Source: an uncultured Alphaproteobacteria bacterium | Lineage (GTDB): Bacteria; Pseudomonadota; Alphaproteobacteria; Caulobacterales; Hyphomonadaceae | Direction: 5' to 3' | DNA length: 64,000 nt | NCBI GenBank assembly: GCA_903831255.1 | Contig: CAIKWZ010000047.1 | Location: 62,001 to 126,000, forward strand | In this document: positions 54,235 through 62,714 of the stretch, piece by piece | Numbering within the stretch: the stretch's first letter is position 1 | Layout: each line of letters opens with the position of its first letter | Made by a program: the position numbers and the translations under genes | The notes under the pieces: model-generated | The model's database searches: none | What the model was told of the DNA's origin: nothing | The model's input: the letters and a program-made list of their open reading frames with translations, nothing else

Positions 54235-55403
54235 TGATCGAAACGACGCTTCCGGAAGCCGCACACATCTCTGAGCTGAGGCGACAGCTGAGACGGTTCG
54301 TGAACGAAAAAGCGCCTCGGGATCTGAGACGGGAGTGGGACAAAGCTCACACCTTTCCCCGAGATGTGTTTAGAGAACTGACTAGGATGGGGGTCTGCGG
54401 TCTCACAGTGCCTGAGGCCTATGGCGGCCTCGGTCAGGATATCGAAGCGGCGGTCGCGGTGATCGAAGAACTCTCCCGGGCCGGGCCCTTTCTCTCCGGA
54501 CCCTATATCCACTGCGCCTTCTATGGCGGCATGAACATCTCCGAAAACGGATCAGACGAGCAGAAGGAAAGTCTGCTTCCGGCACTGGCCAGGGGAGACA
54601 TGTTTCTCGCCTACGGCCTCTCGGAACCGGACGTCGGAGGCGACCTATCGAGCGTCCGCACTCGCGGACGCATCGAGGGAGATGAAATCGTCATCAACGG
54701 ATCGAAACGATGGTGCACAGGAGCGGACTGGTCAGACTACATTTACTGCCTGATCAATACGGCGCCCGATCAGCCCAAGCGCAACGCGCTCACTTTTGTG
54801 CTGATCCCAACCCGGGCGTCGGGCGTGTCGATGACGCCCATTGAACATTCCAATCTTCGCTACACCGCTTCATGCGATGTGCACTTCGATGATGTTCGCA
54901 TCCCTATGAGCGCCATCGTCGGCGGCCCGGCAATGCTCAACAAGGGCTGGAGCCTGCTGGCGGGTCGGGCTCTGGATGTAGAGAAACTTGAAGTCGCCGC
55001 CTGCACATTCGGCTTTGCTCAGGCTGCTGTAGAAGAAGCATGGACCTATGCTCAGGAGCGGGTTCAGTTTGGAAAGCCGATCGCAGGCCACCAGGCTGTC
55101 AGCCATAAACTGGTGACGGCGCGCACAAAGCTCGAAGCCTGCCGACACATGCTCTATCATGCCGCCAGGCTCGCTGGAGCCGGCAGCCCGTGCGCGATCG
55201 AGACCTCGATGGCTAAACTCTTCATCGCAGACGTCGGTGTCGAAATCGCCCTGGCCTGCCAGCAGGTGATGGGCGCCTACGCCCTTTCTGACGCCTACGA
55301 CATGAACCGGAATGTTCGGGACCTGTTGGGAATGCCCATTGTCGGCGGATCCTCCGACATGCAGCGCAACAATCTCGCTGGCCTGTGGAGACTTAAGGGA
55401 TGA
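54234..55403 (+). CDS. Acyl-CoA dehydrogenase
   Basis: FAD enzyme of 389 residues with full acyl-CoA dehydrogenase architecture: VPEAYGGLGQDIEAAVAVIEE, LAYGLSEPDVGGDLSSVRTR, INGSKRWCTGADWSDYIY and the C-terminal MGAYALSDAYDMNRNVRDLL. The last block ends GGSSDMQRNN where typical enzymes have GGTxEIQ, so the usual C-terminal catalytic Glu is replaced; the base may come from another position or the enzyme may act on a bulky substrate. ATG overlaps the crotonase stop, and the stop overlaps the next ATG by four bases (55400-55403). Together with the following gene it may form a heteromeric dehydrogenase, as known for steroid- and pimelate-degrading FadE pairs. Confidence 0.88.
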   Translation: MIETTLPEAAHISELRRQLRRFVNEKAPRDLRREWDKAHTFPRDVFRELTRMGVCGLTVPEAYGGLGQDIEAAVAVIEELSRAGPFLSGPYIHCAFYGGMNISENGSDEQKESLLPALARGDMFLAYGLSEPDVGGDLSSVRTRGRIEGDEIVINGSKRWCTGADWSDYIYCLINTAPDQPKRNALTFVLIPTRASGVSMTPIEHSNLRYTASCDVHFDDVRIPMSAIVGGPAMLNKGWSLLAGRALDVEKLEVAACTFGFAQAAVEEAWTYAQERVQFGKPIAGHQAVSHKLVTARTKLEACRHMLYHAARLAGAGSPCAIETSMAKLFIADVGVEIALACQQVMGAYALSDAYDMNRNVRDLLGMPIVGGSSDMQRNNLAGLWRLKG

Positions 55404-56539
55404 CGGGCGCGACGCAACGAGCCCACAGCCTCCGGTCGGAGATTCGGGCGGCTCGTGCAGGAATGGACGAGGCGCGACAATTACCTGCACACCTCGCCGA
55501 TCGATTTCGGGAAGAAGGACTGTTCCGTCTTTGTGTGCCCCGGGCCTATGGAGGGGAAGAGGTTGACCCCCTGACGCTTGTGTCCACGCTTGAGGCGCTT
55601 GCCGGCGCCGACGCCTCGGCGGCCTGGTGCGTCATGATCGCGGCGACCACTGGATCTCTGGCAGCCTACCTCCCCCCTGAAGAAGCCCGCACCATCTTCG
55701 ACGATCCAAATGCGGTGATGACAGGCGCCTACGCTCCGACAGGACGGGCGCGGGTCACGGCCAAGGGCTTCGAGGTCAGCGGGCGGTGGAAATGGAACAG
55801 CGCAGGTCGCAACTCAACCTGGCTTTGCGCGGGCTGCCTTCTGGATCCTCAGGAGAGCGATCCGCCGTCACAACCTCGAACCCGGCTGATGATCTTTCCG
55901 GCGACCGAGGCGTCATTCATAGACACGTGGAGAACCAGCGGCCTCAGAGGAACAGGCAGCGGGGACTTCGAAATCCATCAACTGAAAGTTCCTCTGGCCC
56001 GCTCCGTTTCGCTTGTGGAGGATGCGCCGGTCTGTCCAGGACCGCTCTATGCGTTTCCCATCTTCGGGCTGTTAGCCATGGGAATCGCGGCTGTGGCTTC
56101 AGGCAACGCGCTTGAGGCTCTGGAAGAATTTCGTGGCATCGCCCGGGCCAAGCGTCTCCCCGGGGGACGAACGCTCGCCGAGCGAAGCACGACGCAGGTC
56201 CTGTTTGCAGAGGCGTATGCGGAGGTTCACAGCGCACGTGCTTTATTCCTTAAGGAGATCGGAGGCGGCTGGTCCTCAGCAAGCGCAGGCGAACCTATTT
56301 CGACAGACCAGAGAGCCCGAATTCGCCTCTCAGCAACGCATCTCGTGCGCACAGCGGCTCAGGTCTGCAGACGTCTTCAGGACGGGGCAGGCGGCGGAAG
56401 CGTATTTCTCGACGATCCGCTGAACCGTCGATCTCTCGACGCCCAGACCATGACTGCCCATATCATGACAGCACCAGCCACATATGAGCTGACCGGGCGG
56501 GCGCTGATGGGATTGCCTGTCTCGACCATGGAACTCTGA
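55400..56539 (+). CDS. Acyl-CoA dehydrogenase-fold flavoprotein (HsaA/HpaH-like group)
   Basis: A 379-residue protein with acyl-CoA dehydrogenase fold but closer to the group containing flavin-dependent hydroxylases (Acyl-CoA_dh_2 C-terminal domain). Landmarks are LCVPRAYGGEEVDPLTLVST, ADASAAWCVMIAATTG, FEVSGRWKWNSAGRNSTWL, TSGLRGTGSGDFEI and the C-terminal DGAGGGSVFLDDPLNRRSLD. The SGRGSG-like TGSGD segment is where monooxygenase members bind reduced flavin. Whether it dehydrogenates or hydroxylates cannot be decided here; a separate flavin reductase would be needed for hydroxylation and none is seen nearby. Last gene of the 50999-56539 group. Confidence 0.82.
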   Translation: MTGATQRAHSLRSEIRAARAGMDEARQLPAHLADRFREEGLFRLCVPRAYGGEEVDPLTLVSTLEALAGADASAAWCVMIAATTGSLAAYLPPEEARTIFDDPNAVMTGAYAPTGRARVTAKGFEVSGRWKWNSAGRNSTWLCAGCLLDPQESDPPSQPRTRLMIFPATEASFIDTWRTSGLRGTGSGDFEIHQLKVPLARSVSLVEDAPVCPGPLYAFPIFGLLAMGIAAVASGNALEALEEFRGIARAKRLPGGRTLAERSTTQVLFAEAYAEVHSARALFLKEIGGGWSSASAGEPISTDQRARIRLSATHLVRTAAQVCRRLQDGAGGGSVFLDDPLNRRSLDAQTMTAHIMTAPATYELTGRALMGLPVSTMEL

Positions 56540-56593
56540 ACCCATCGCCGCTGAAGGTCTCGCCCGAACAAAACAGACGGCGACAGCTTAGGA

Positions 56594-57037
56594 TTAGGGT
56601 GTCTCCCCCATCTTCAGGGCATTGCGGGCGATGAGCTCCCGAACATGCGGCGGCGCAGCATCACCCTCCTTCATGCGGGTGACGCCGGACAGGTCAAAAT
56701 ACTCACGGAGCGCGATGATGAGACCGTCCTTGAAGAGCACCACGCCTGCATAGGGCGCAGAGACCAGACGTCCCTCGCTGGACACATACTCGTCGACCCC
56801 CTCGACAAACAGGGTCTCATCGCGTTCGGCGTAATCGAATATCCGCCAGCGAACTTCGCCGATGCCGGGTGCAAGACTTTCCAGAAGTCGTCTGGCCTTG
56901 GCGCGACCGATCACAGGCGGAGCAATCGCGGCGGCGTAATGCCAGACGATATCCTCATGCATGACGGACAGGACGCCATCGATATTCCGGTCCTTCCAGA
57001 ACTCGATGAGAGACAGAAGCGTATCGAGGCGGGTCAT
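56594..57037 (-). CDS. SnoaL/limonene-epoxide-hydrolase-like protein (NTF2 fold)
   Basis: A 147-residue protein with the cone-shaped NTF2-like fold. The N-terminal helix TLLSLIEFWKDRNIDGVLS, the strand VMHEDIVWHYAAAIAPPVIG and the tail ALREYFDLSGV are typical of SnoaL_2 and limonene-1,2-epoxide hydrolase groups. The Arg-Tyr-Asp residues near REYFD and DIVWHY could form the active site, but the epoxide-hydrolase triad cannot be confirmed. A GGGGGAA ribosome site precedes ATG 57037. It is convergent with the flavoprotein gene and may act on the same substrate class; that is inference. Confidence 0.75.
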   Translation of the reverse strand: MTRLDTLLSLIEFWKDRNIDGVLSVMHEDIVWHYAAAIAPPVIGRAKARRLLESLAPGIGEVRWRIFDYAERDETLFVEGVDEYVSSEGRLVSAPYAGVVLFKDGLIIALREYFDLSGVTRMKEGDAAPPHVRELIARNALKMGETP

Positions 57038-57067
57038 AAGCGTTCCCCCGAGTTCATGTTGAACGGA

Positions 57068-58072
57068 TCAGCGCGAGGATCGGCTGACAGTCCGGAAACC
57101 GATATGAGACGATCCGGTGTCCGGCGGACCGGACTGGCGGGCGGAGGGGCGATAACGGAGACAGAAGTTATCAGCGCAGAGGAAAGATCCGCCTTTGATC
57201 AGCCGCCCCTCGCCTGGTGTCGCTCCAGGAACCTCGCCGCTGGTCCACTCCCAGACATTTCCTGTCATGTCGAACAGACCGTATCCGTTAGCCTCATAAC
57301 AGCCCACCTGCGCTGTTCGCGCCCTGTATCCGTCAGACCCGAGATCAACTGCGGGAAATAGCCCCTGCCAGGTATTCGCCCGCGGGGCATTTGCGGACGG
57401 CGGGGCGTCTCCCCATTCGAACCTTTGGTTATCGAGACCGCCACGCGCGGCAAACTCCCACTCCTCTTCAGTGGGAAGGTCACGTCCACGCCAACGAGCG
57501 TAAGCCAGAGCGTCTTCAAAGGCCACCTGAACGACCGGATGTCGCTCTCGTCCCTCCAGATGGCTGCCAGGGCCCTCCGGATGACGCCAGCTGGCGCCGT
57601 CGACCACACGCCACCACCCCGCCGGATCGCCGGACCCGAGGCCGGCGGCGCCGACAAAGACAAGAGAGGAGGGTTTGAGCAGCTCCGCAGGCACACCAGG
57701 ATAAAGGGCCGGATCAGGGGCTCGCTCCGCGAGGGTCACATACCCTGTGGCGTCGACAAACTCAGCAAACTGGAGGTTCGTTACCTCAGTCTTGTCAATG
57801 GTGAACGGCTTGACCACAACGCGACGCGGCGGGCCTTCCTCTGGATTTTCCGGCTTCGCGCCAAGAATATAATCCCCCCCCTCAAGCTGTATCTCATCTT
57901 GAACCAGATCCGGGCAACTGCGAGCGACATCTTTGGAGGAGAGATCGCCGGGGGCCACCGGGCCCTCCTTGGGTTCACAACCGCTCATGACGACCAGCGA
58001 CAGGCCCGCCAGCATCCGTGAAAACAAACGGACGTCGGAAATAGAACCGTCAGCCTGAGTCATCTTAACCAT
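57068..58072 (-). CDS. Formylglycine-generating enzyme (sulfatase-maturating), lipoprotein
   Basis: FGE-sulfatase family protein of 334 residues. Unlike many relatives in bacteria it keeps both copper-binding catalytic cysteines, CADNFC (Cys299 and Cys304, spacing five as in human SUMF1), within GGSFLCADNFCLRYRPSAR. Other family blocks are FTIDKTEVTNLQFAEFVDAT, HPVVQVAFEDALAYARWRG, LPTEEEWEFAARGG and GLFDMTGNVWEW. The N-terminus carries a hydrophobic stretch ending in a lipobox (LVVMSGC), so it should act in the periplasm, converting a sulfatase Cys to formylglycine with oxygen. The start at 58072 is one of several (58063, 58015). No sulfatase gene lies in the window. Confidence 0.87.
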   Translation of the reverse strand: MVKMTQADGSISDVRLFSRMLAGLSLVVMSGCEPKEGPVAPGDLSSKDVARSCPDLVQDEIQLEGGDYILGAKPENPEEGPPRRVVVKPFTIDKTEVTNLQFAEFVDATGYVTLAERAPDPALYPGVPAELLKPSSLVFVGAAGLGSGDPAGWWRVVDGASWRHPEGPGSHLEGRERHPVVQVAFEDALAYARWRGRDLPTEEEWEFAARGGLDNQRFEWGDAPPSANAPRANTWQGLFPAVDLGSDGYRARTAQVGCYEANGYGLFDMTGNVWEWTSGEVPGATPGEGRLIKGGSFLCADNFCLRYRPSARQSGPPDTGSSHIGFRTVSRSSR

Positions 58073-58402
58073 ACGTTCGACCCGTCCCGATCCGAAACGA
58101 CCGCTGTGAGGTGTTCAATCGGAATGGTTACCGCGACACGATGCTGACGGCCAGCCCAGGCGACACTGGGCCTAAACATCCCCGATCTCGGACAACCGGC
58201 AGCCGGGACAGGCAGGGTGCTAACTCTCGGTCAGCGCCAGCTCTGTTAGGCATATCTGGTCCGATACTTGCTGGGAAAAGACGAAGCCACCATGCGGCCC
58301 GTTAACAATGCCGACCCCACTTTCAAAAGGTAGAGGCTCGGTTGCGAGCAACTGGCCTGAGAGTTGCAGGAATTGAAACGACAGGTTCAAGCGAGTTTGA
58401 AT
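58073..58402. other. Divergent intergenic region between FGE and hfaA
   Basis: A 330-base region with the promoters for the FGE gene (minus) and for hfaA (plus). A short open frame extends hfaA upstream to TTG 58364 but lacks signal-peptide logic. I found no CtrA box (TTAA-N7-TTAA), RNA gene or terminator. Confidence 0.4.
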
Positions 58403-58846
58403 ATGGCACGTCCCTTCGCCCTTCGTTCGATGATCGCCGGCTTCATCGCCCTCTTCGGGGCTCTGAACCTGGCTTCACCGGCCTTCGCCTGGGAGAGCCT
58501 TTCCTCACGTATGGACCAGGCCCCGTCGTGGAGCAGCCAGCCCTACGGATCAACCCCGGGCGACTATCAGACCCCCTACTCCGCGCCGCAGCGCGACCAG
58601 TACAATAACCGTCTTGTGGTGAATGGCCGTGTCGTCGACCTTGGCGACTCCAACCATCCTTCACCCTCAAGCCGCGCAGCGTTCAGCTCCGGCGTGTCCG
58701 CAGGCTCCGGCATGCTCCGCGGCCCTTCGCTGACCGCCATGAGCGTCGGCAACAGCATCGAACTCACCGCTGTATCAAACTCAACCATCTTCATCACTCA
58801 GCACAATAACGGCCGCCAGGACGCAAGGATCGGCGCCGCTCAGTGA
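58403..58846 (+). CDS. hfaA: Holdfast-anchoring protein HfaA-like, curlin-type repeat
   Basis: A 147-residue exported protein with signal peptide (cleavage near AFA-WES), a Ser/Gln/Tyr-rich middle that is probably disordered, and a C-terminal motif AMSVGNSIELTAVSNSTIF followed by TQHNNG. That GNS...TQxN unit, with 15 residues between the Ser of GNS118 and Gln133, is curlin-like and recurs six times in the secreted protein at 61288-62286. In Caulobacter, HfaA is an outer-surface, polymer-forming subunit that fixes the adhesive holdfast to the stalk pole. The next gene encodes the CsgG-like HfaB, the partner that exports it. The start is ATG 58403; TTG 58364 is possible. The assignment rests on size, motif and neighbour. 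Confidence 0.75.
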   Translation: MARPFALRSMIAGFIALFGALNLASPAFAWESLSSRMDQAPSWSSQPYGSTPGDYQTPYSAPQRDQYNNRLVVNGRVVDLGDSNHPSPSSRAAFSSGVSAGSGMLRGPSLTAMSVGNSIELTAVSNSTIFITQHNNGRQDARIGAAQ

Positions 58847-58905
58847 AACCACCGCTTAAGTTCGACTTGATAAGATCGCAGCAAGTGACTTCAGGAAGTC
58901 CTCCC

Positions 58906-59901
58906 ATGTCGACCCTTAAAGTCTCAGCCGTCGTCATGGCCCTTCTCATGGGAGGGTGCGCGACCACGCCAGCCAGTCTCGAACCGGTAGCGCCAATCAA
59001 GGGCAGCCCGAGCGAAGAAGTCGATACGGATTACTCACCCGCCCTAGAATGCCTCGCCAGCTATGCTCGCTCGCAGGCCTACCCGGCTCCGCGTGTCGCG
59101 ATCGGTCACATCATGGATCTGACCGGAGCGCAGGACTCCTTCCTTGGGAAAAGACTGACCCAGGGTGCGACACTCATGGCGATCACCGCTGTCTCAAAAG
59201 CGGGCATGCGGGTCGTCGAGCGTTTCGACATGGGCGTGGTGCAGGTTGAGCTGGACTACGCCAACAAAGGCCTGGTCCGCGACGCGCCGACCCGCCTCAG
59301 AGACAATGTACAGGGCCAGATCGAGGGAACCGACCTTTACCTTGTCGGCGGCATCACAGAATTTAACCCGAACATCCGCTCTTCAGGCGGCAATCTCTAC
59401 ATTGGCGGCAATGGATCGGCAGACGCCGCCGCCGCTCTCAGCAAGAGCAGCTATGTATTTGACGTCGGTCTGGATCTCAGACTTATCGATGTTAAGTCGA
59501 CCGAAGTGATCGCAGTGAAATCCCTGCGCAAGCAGCTCCGCGGGTATGAATACGAAGCGGGCGTCTTTGGCTTCATGAGCAACTCGCTGATCGACGCCGG
59601 CGGCGGCGCTCGCGGTATCGAACCGACCCAATCGGCCGTTCGCAACATGATCGAGCGCGCGGTCTTTGAATTCATGAGCAATCTTTACAACCTGTCGGAA
59701 GGCTCCTGCCTGACGAAGGCTCCAACCGAACGAGCAGCCGCGATCGTTGAAGAACCCTCCTCGTCATCGGCCCCCGCAGATGGCGCCGTTCAGCCTCCAG
59801 CGGCCCAGTCCTCCGGACCGCTCGCGCCTCCGATTGGAGATCAGGGTGGACCGACTGTCGCCAAAGCCCCAGTGGCCATTCGCGGCCGTTCCCTGAGCTG
59901 A
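58906..59901 (+). CDS. hfaB: HfaB, CsgG-family outer-membrane export lipoprotein
   Basis: A 331-residue lipoprotein (MSTLKVSAVVMALLMGGC) of the CsgG/HfaB family, predicted to form the outer-membrane pore that secretes HfaA and HfaD and anchors the holdfast. CsgG landmarks include RVAIGHIMDLTGAQDSF, GATLMAITAVSKAGMRVVER, DLYLVGGITEFNPNI, YVFDVGLDLRLIDVKSTEVI and the trans-barrel region. The last 60 residues are Pro/Ala/Ser-rich and disordered. ATG 58906 has an AGGAAG site and gives a compact lipoprotein signal; GTG 58843, overlapping the hfaA stop as GTGA, is less likely. Co-transcribed with hfaA. Confidence 0.87.
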   Translation: MSTLKVSAVVMALLMGGCATTPASLEPVAPIKGSPSEEVDTDYSPALECLASYARSQAYPAPRVAIGHIMDLTGAQDSFLGKRLTQGATLMAITAVSKAGMRVVERFDMGVVQVELDYANKGLVRDAPTRLRDNVQGQIEGTDLYLVGGITEFNPNIRSSGGNLYIGGNGSADAAAALSKSSYVFDVGLDLRLIDVKSTEVIAVKSLRKQLRGYEYEAGVFGFMSNSLIDAGGGARGIEPTQSAVRNMIERAVFEFMSNLYNLSEGSCLTKAPTERAAAIVEEPSSSSAPADGAVQPPAAQSSGPLAPPIGDQGGPTVAKAPVAIRGRSLS

Positions 59902-61210
59902 CAGAGCCAAACTCCGCATCATACTGCGGGAGGCGACATCAGAGAACACGTCAGCTCGATCGAGTGGAAGCATTAAAGAAGTTCGCCTGGAAGCCCCGAT
60001 GACGGAACGCCTCTCAAGGGTCTCTCCAGATCAGTATCCAGATTGAAATGTTGCAGCTGACGGAGGGGGCCCGCCGCTCAACACTCCGAAATCCAATTCA
60101 AGACGATAAGTCTCATCCATCGCCATGGATAGGAAACGTCTGCCAAAGTACATGGCGCTTCGAATAGTCGGAATAGAGCCCGCCATACCGGGGCAAAAGA
60201 GTCTTTTCCAGCAGAGGCTCCCTAGTCTCAAGGTACCTGCCGCTCCGCGACGATAAACTCCGGGAACAACTAAAGACCACGGCCCCGGCAATGAAAACGG
60301 AACAATCCGAGAGCATCGGATGAGGACATTCGCAGCCACGTTGCGGGCGAGCGTCGTGAGACCAGGTCTCAAGCCGGCGCCGCGACGTCCTGCATCTGCA
60401 GTTTACAACCAACTATCTCTGGGTCCGGTATGCAGTCCCTCTCACAATGAATGCGCCAGTCTCAGTGATCCGGAACCAACGATCTGATCCCGACCATTCC
60501 AGGTCACTGACCTACGCGCCGCACAGGCTGAACCCAGGCCAAAGTTCAGGGTAAGTCCAAGATGCCACAACCCCGATCCAGGTATCGCCCGGCAATTGCA
60601 TGAGATCTGGACGAACCGATTTTACTTGTTCCAAGCGCGCCAGAGTTACGTTGACGAGAAAGCCGTCGAAGAGAAAGGCGTCAATCCCCTGACGCACTCA
60701 GAAACGAGAGACGCTGAGAAAATCCCACGAGCAACGACGACCCGCAGCATCTCCGGATCGGCATCAGAACTGGACGAAATCCCGATCAAACCGAGCCTTC
60801 ATCAACACAATTCTGACTACCTCGGGAAGTCCCAAAACTGTGCGCGTTTGGTACGCGTCGGACATTCGACGATCCCCGCTTCCGAGCGCATGAAAACGAC
60901 GGGGAATTGCTCCACAACAGGCGCGACAGATCCCAGACGGTGAAACATTACCCATTGCGACAGGCCCCTCCTTACGATCGGACGTCATGTCGCATGAGAT
61001 CAGAGGCAGGATGGACTCAGAGGGCGCGCCACCTGTCTAGTCGGGAGATCGACGCCAGGCGGCCTCAAAGATGGAACCTCTCCAATCACCCTAATGACGT
61101 GTCTTCAAAAGGCCGCGCATAGGGGAGACCAGAACAAGAGGCATCGACGAACCAAGGGTCGTCGCGAGGCTAGACGAATTGGCTTTCCAAAATTGCAGGT
61201 CAGAAAAGGA
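59902..61210. other. Gene-poor region, possible decayed coding sequence
   Basis: No open frame here has a credible start, ribosome site and protein-like composition; the longest are about 115 codons and overlap on opposite strands. On the minus strand, short protein-like stretches occur in changing frames: MRQGIDAFLFDGFLVNVTLA and VRPDLMQLPGDTWIGVVAS (60512-60697), YLETREPLLEKTLLPRYGGL then YSDYSKRHVLW (60113-60240), and LGLPEVVRIVLMKARFDRDF (60764-60840). They could be remnants of one gene broken by frameshifts, but I cannot name a family. In the related genera hfaD follows hfaB; nothing resembling it is found in this gap. Confidence 0.35.
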
Positions 61211-61243
61211 AACGGCCCCGGATCTGAAAAATCCGGGGCCGTT
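61201..61243 (-). terminator. Rho-independent terminator of the GNS-repeat gene
   Basis: On the minus strand a 13-bp perfect stem (61211-61223 with 61231-61243) with a seven-base loop is followed by TCCTTTTCTG. It lies 44 bases beyond the stop at 61288. Confidence 0.85.
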
Positions 61244-61287
61244 CCTGATCGAAGTTTGGAGCAGAGATAATCCGCCCCTCTCTAAAA

Positions 61288-62286
61288 TCAGAGCTTCGGC
61301 AGGTTGTTGATCGAGACAGAGTTTCCGATCGCAGCAGCCGTCGCCGAGACCGAACCGGTCACGTCGCCGAGGTGAATGTTGGCGGTCGCCTCGGTGTAGG
61401 CGCCGTTCATTTGCGTCGTGTTGACGTTGAGCGAAGCCGTGGCGGGCAGCGTCGAAACGCTGAGTGAGTTGGCGATCGCAGCCGTCGTGGAGTTCACGTC
61501 GCCGGTCACTTTACCCATCTGCAGGTTGGTCAGAGCGGTCGGGTCATAAGACATGAACTGCGTGTTGTTGATGTTGACCGTCTTGGAGTCGGTGGTCTCG
61601 AAAGAAGCCGAGTTACCGATCGCCGCCGAGGTCAGCGTCACGTCGCCGACGACATCGTTGACCTTCGCATTGAGCACCGAGCGAACGTCGCCGTTGAAGC
61701 GCTGGAAGTTGTTGGCGTTGAGGTCGCCCTTGACGTTGACCGACAGGGAGTTCGCGATTGCCGCCGAGGTAGCGGAAATGGCGGTGACGGAGTCAGATCC
61801 GGGAGCCTTCACGCCCGAGATGTTGGACGCATCAACGTTGAGGTCGGACTTGATGACCTGGGTCGTAGCGCCAGTCAGCTGGGTGGAGTTGACGAGCGAA
61901 TTGCCGCTCGTGCTTCCGCCGGCGAGGGCGTCGATTTCCACCGAAGCGGAGTTACCGATGGCGGCGGCGGTCATGGTGAGCGAGCCGACCGTGTCGCTGG
62001 CCTTGACGTTGAGGTTGGCGAGAGCGTTTGACACGTTGGTCTGCGAGGAATTGACCGTGGAGTTGCCGCCGAGCGAAGCGGAGAAGGAGTTGCCGATGGA
62101 GGCCGACGTCATCGCCACGTCTTCAGTGACTTTCGACACCTGGGCGTTGATCGTCGCACGGGTCTCAGCCCAGTTCTGCTGATTGTTGTTGACCGTGTTC
62201 ACTTTGGCCTGGGCGAACGCCGCAGGAGCGCAGGAAAGCAGGAGAACGGTGGCGAGGCCGACAAATTTAGGAGTAGAGGAGCGCAT
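61288..62286 (-). CDS. hfaD: Secreted six-repeat curlin-like protein, probable holdfast anchor HfaD
   Basis: A 332-residue exported protein with signal peptide (AFA-QA). It contains six copies of the A-x-I-G/A-N-S motif at residues 63-67, 109-113, 176-180, 222-226, 270-274 and 319-323. Spacing is 46-49 residues with one of 67, and the first five copies are followed 15-23 residues later by a Gln in N/S-x-x-Q-type strands (NSTQ, NNTQ, NTTQ). Between repeats sits a V-x-G-D/S-V strand. This regular Asn/Gln/Ser/Thr ladder is the hallmark of beta-helical, amyloid-like curlin relatives. HfaA carries one copy of the same unit, and HfaB is the matching export pore. I call it HfaD on these grounds. ATG 62286 has a GGACAGG site. 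It is convergent with hfaAB rather than downstream of it. Confidence 0.6.
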   Translation of the reverse strand: MRSSTPKFVGLATVLLLSCAPAAFAQAKVNTVNNNQQNWAETRATINAQVSKVTEDVAMTSASIGNSFSASLGGNSTVNSSQTNVSNALANLNVKASDTVGSLTMTAAAIGNSASVEIDALAGGSTSGNSLVNSTQLTGATTQVIKSDLNVDASNISGVKAPGSDSVTAISATSAAIANSLSVNVKGDLNANNFQRFNGDVRSVLNAKVNDVVGDVTLTSAAIGNSASFETTDSKTVNINNTQFMSYDPTALTNLQMGKVTGDVNSTTAAIANSLSVSTLPATASLNVNTTQMNGAYTEATANIHLGDVTGSVSATAAAIGNSVSINNLPKL

Positions 62287-62714
62287 AGGACCTGTCCTTT
62301 TTGAAAGATCCGGGATCCCCTTGACCTCCGGACCGCACCCCACGGCGGGGCGAGCTCCTCCATCAAAGCAGGAACGGCGCCACGATCGCGCTCCCCGGAC
62401 AAGACAAAAAACATAATTACATCAGAGCAATGGGAATCACGGGATTTCAGTTCCGGCCCGGGGCGAACCTTAACTCAGACGAATGACCTTCGTCTGACAG
62501 GAGAAGCGAAGGACATCCTGTCCCGTGTCGAGACACATCGCGCCCCGAATAGAGCATAGAGACCCGTCAGATGAGGCGGATAAATCAGAGGCGCGCCTCT
62601 TAAGCTGCCCGTCAGACGCAAGGCCGCCCACTCAACACTAAGACCTCATCGAGCGGAGGGACGTCTTAAATCAGCGCGATTTGCAGAAAGCGACGGAACC
62701 GGGCCCCAACGACG
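62287..62714. other. Intergenic region upstream of the GNS-repeat gene
   Basis: About 430 bases between the repeat-protein start and the response-regulator stop, both on the minus strand. An AT-rich stretch at 62405-62420 (minus strand TAATTATG) could belong to the repeat gene's promoter. I recognise no RNA gene, terminator or repeat. Confidence 0.4.

Noticed and set aside
60165-60185. Possible tRNA T-loop (CTTCGAATAG)
   Set aside because: No acceptor stem, anticodon arm or D-arm could be built around it.
60596-60943. 115-codon plus-strand frame in the gap after hfaB
   Set aside because: No ribosome site, no family-like motif and composition like random translation; it opposes the minus-strand fragments described as possible remnants.
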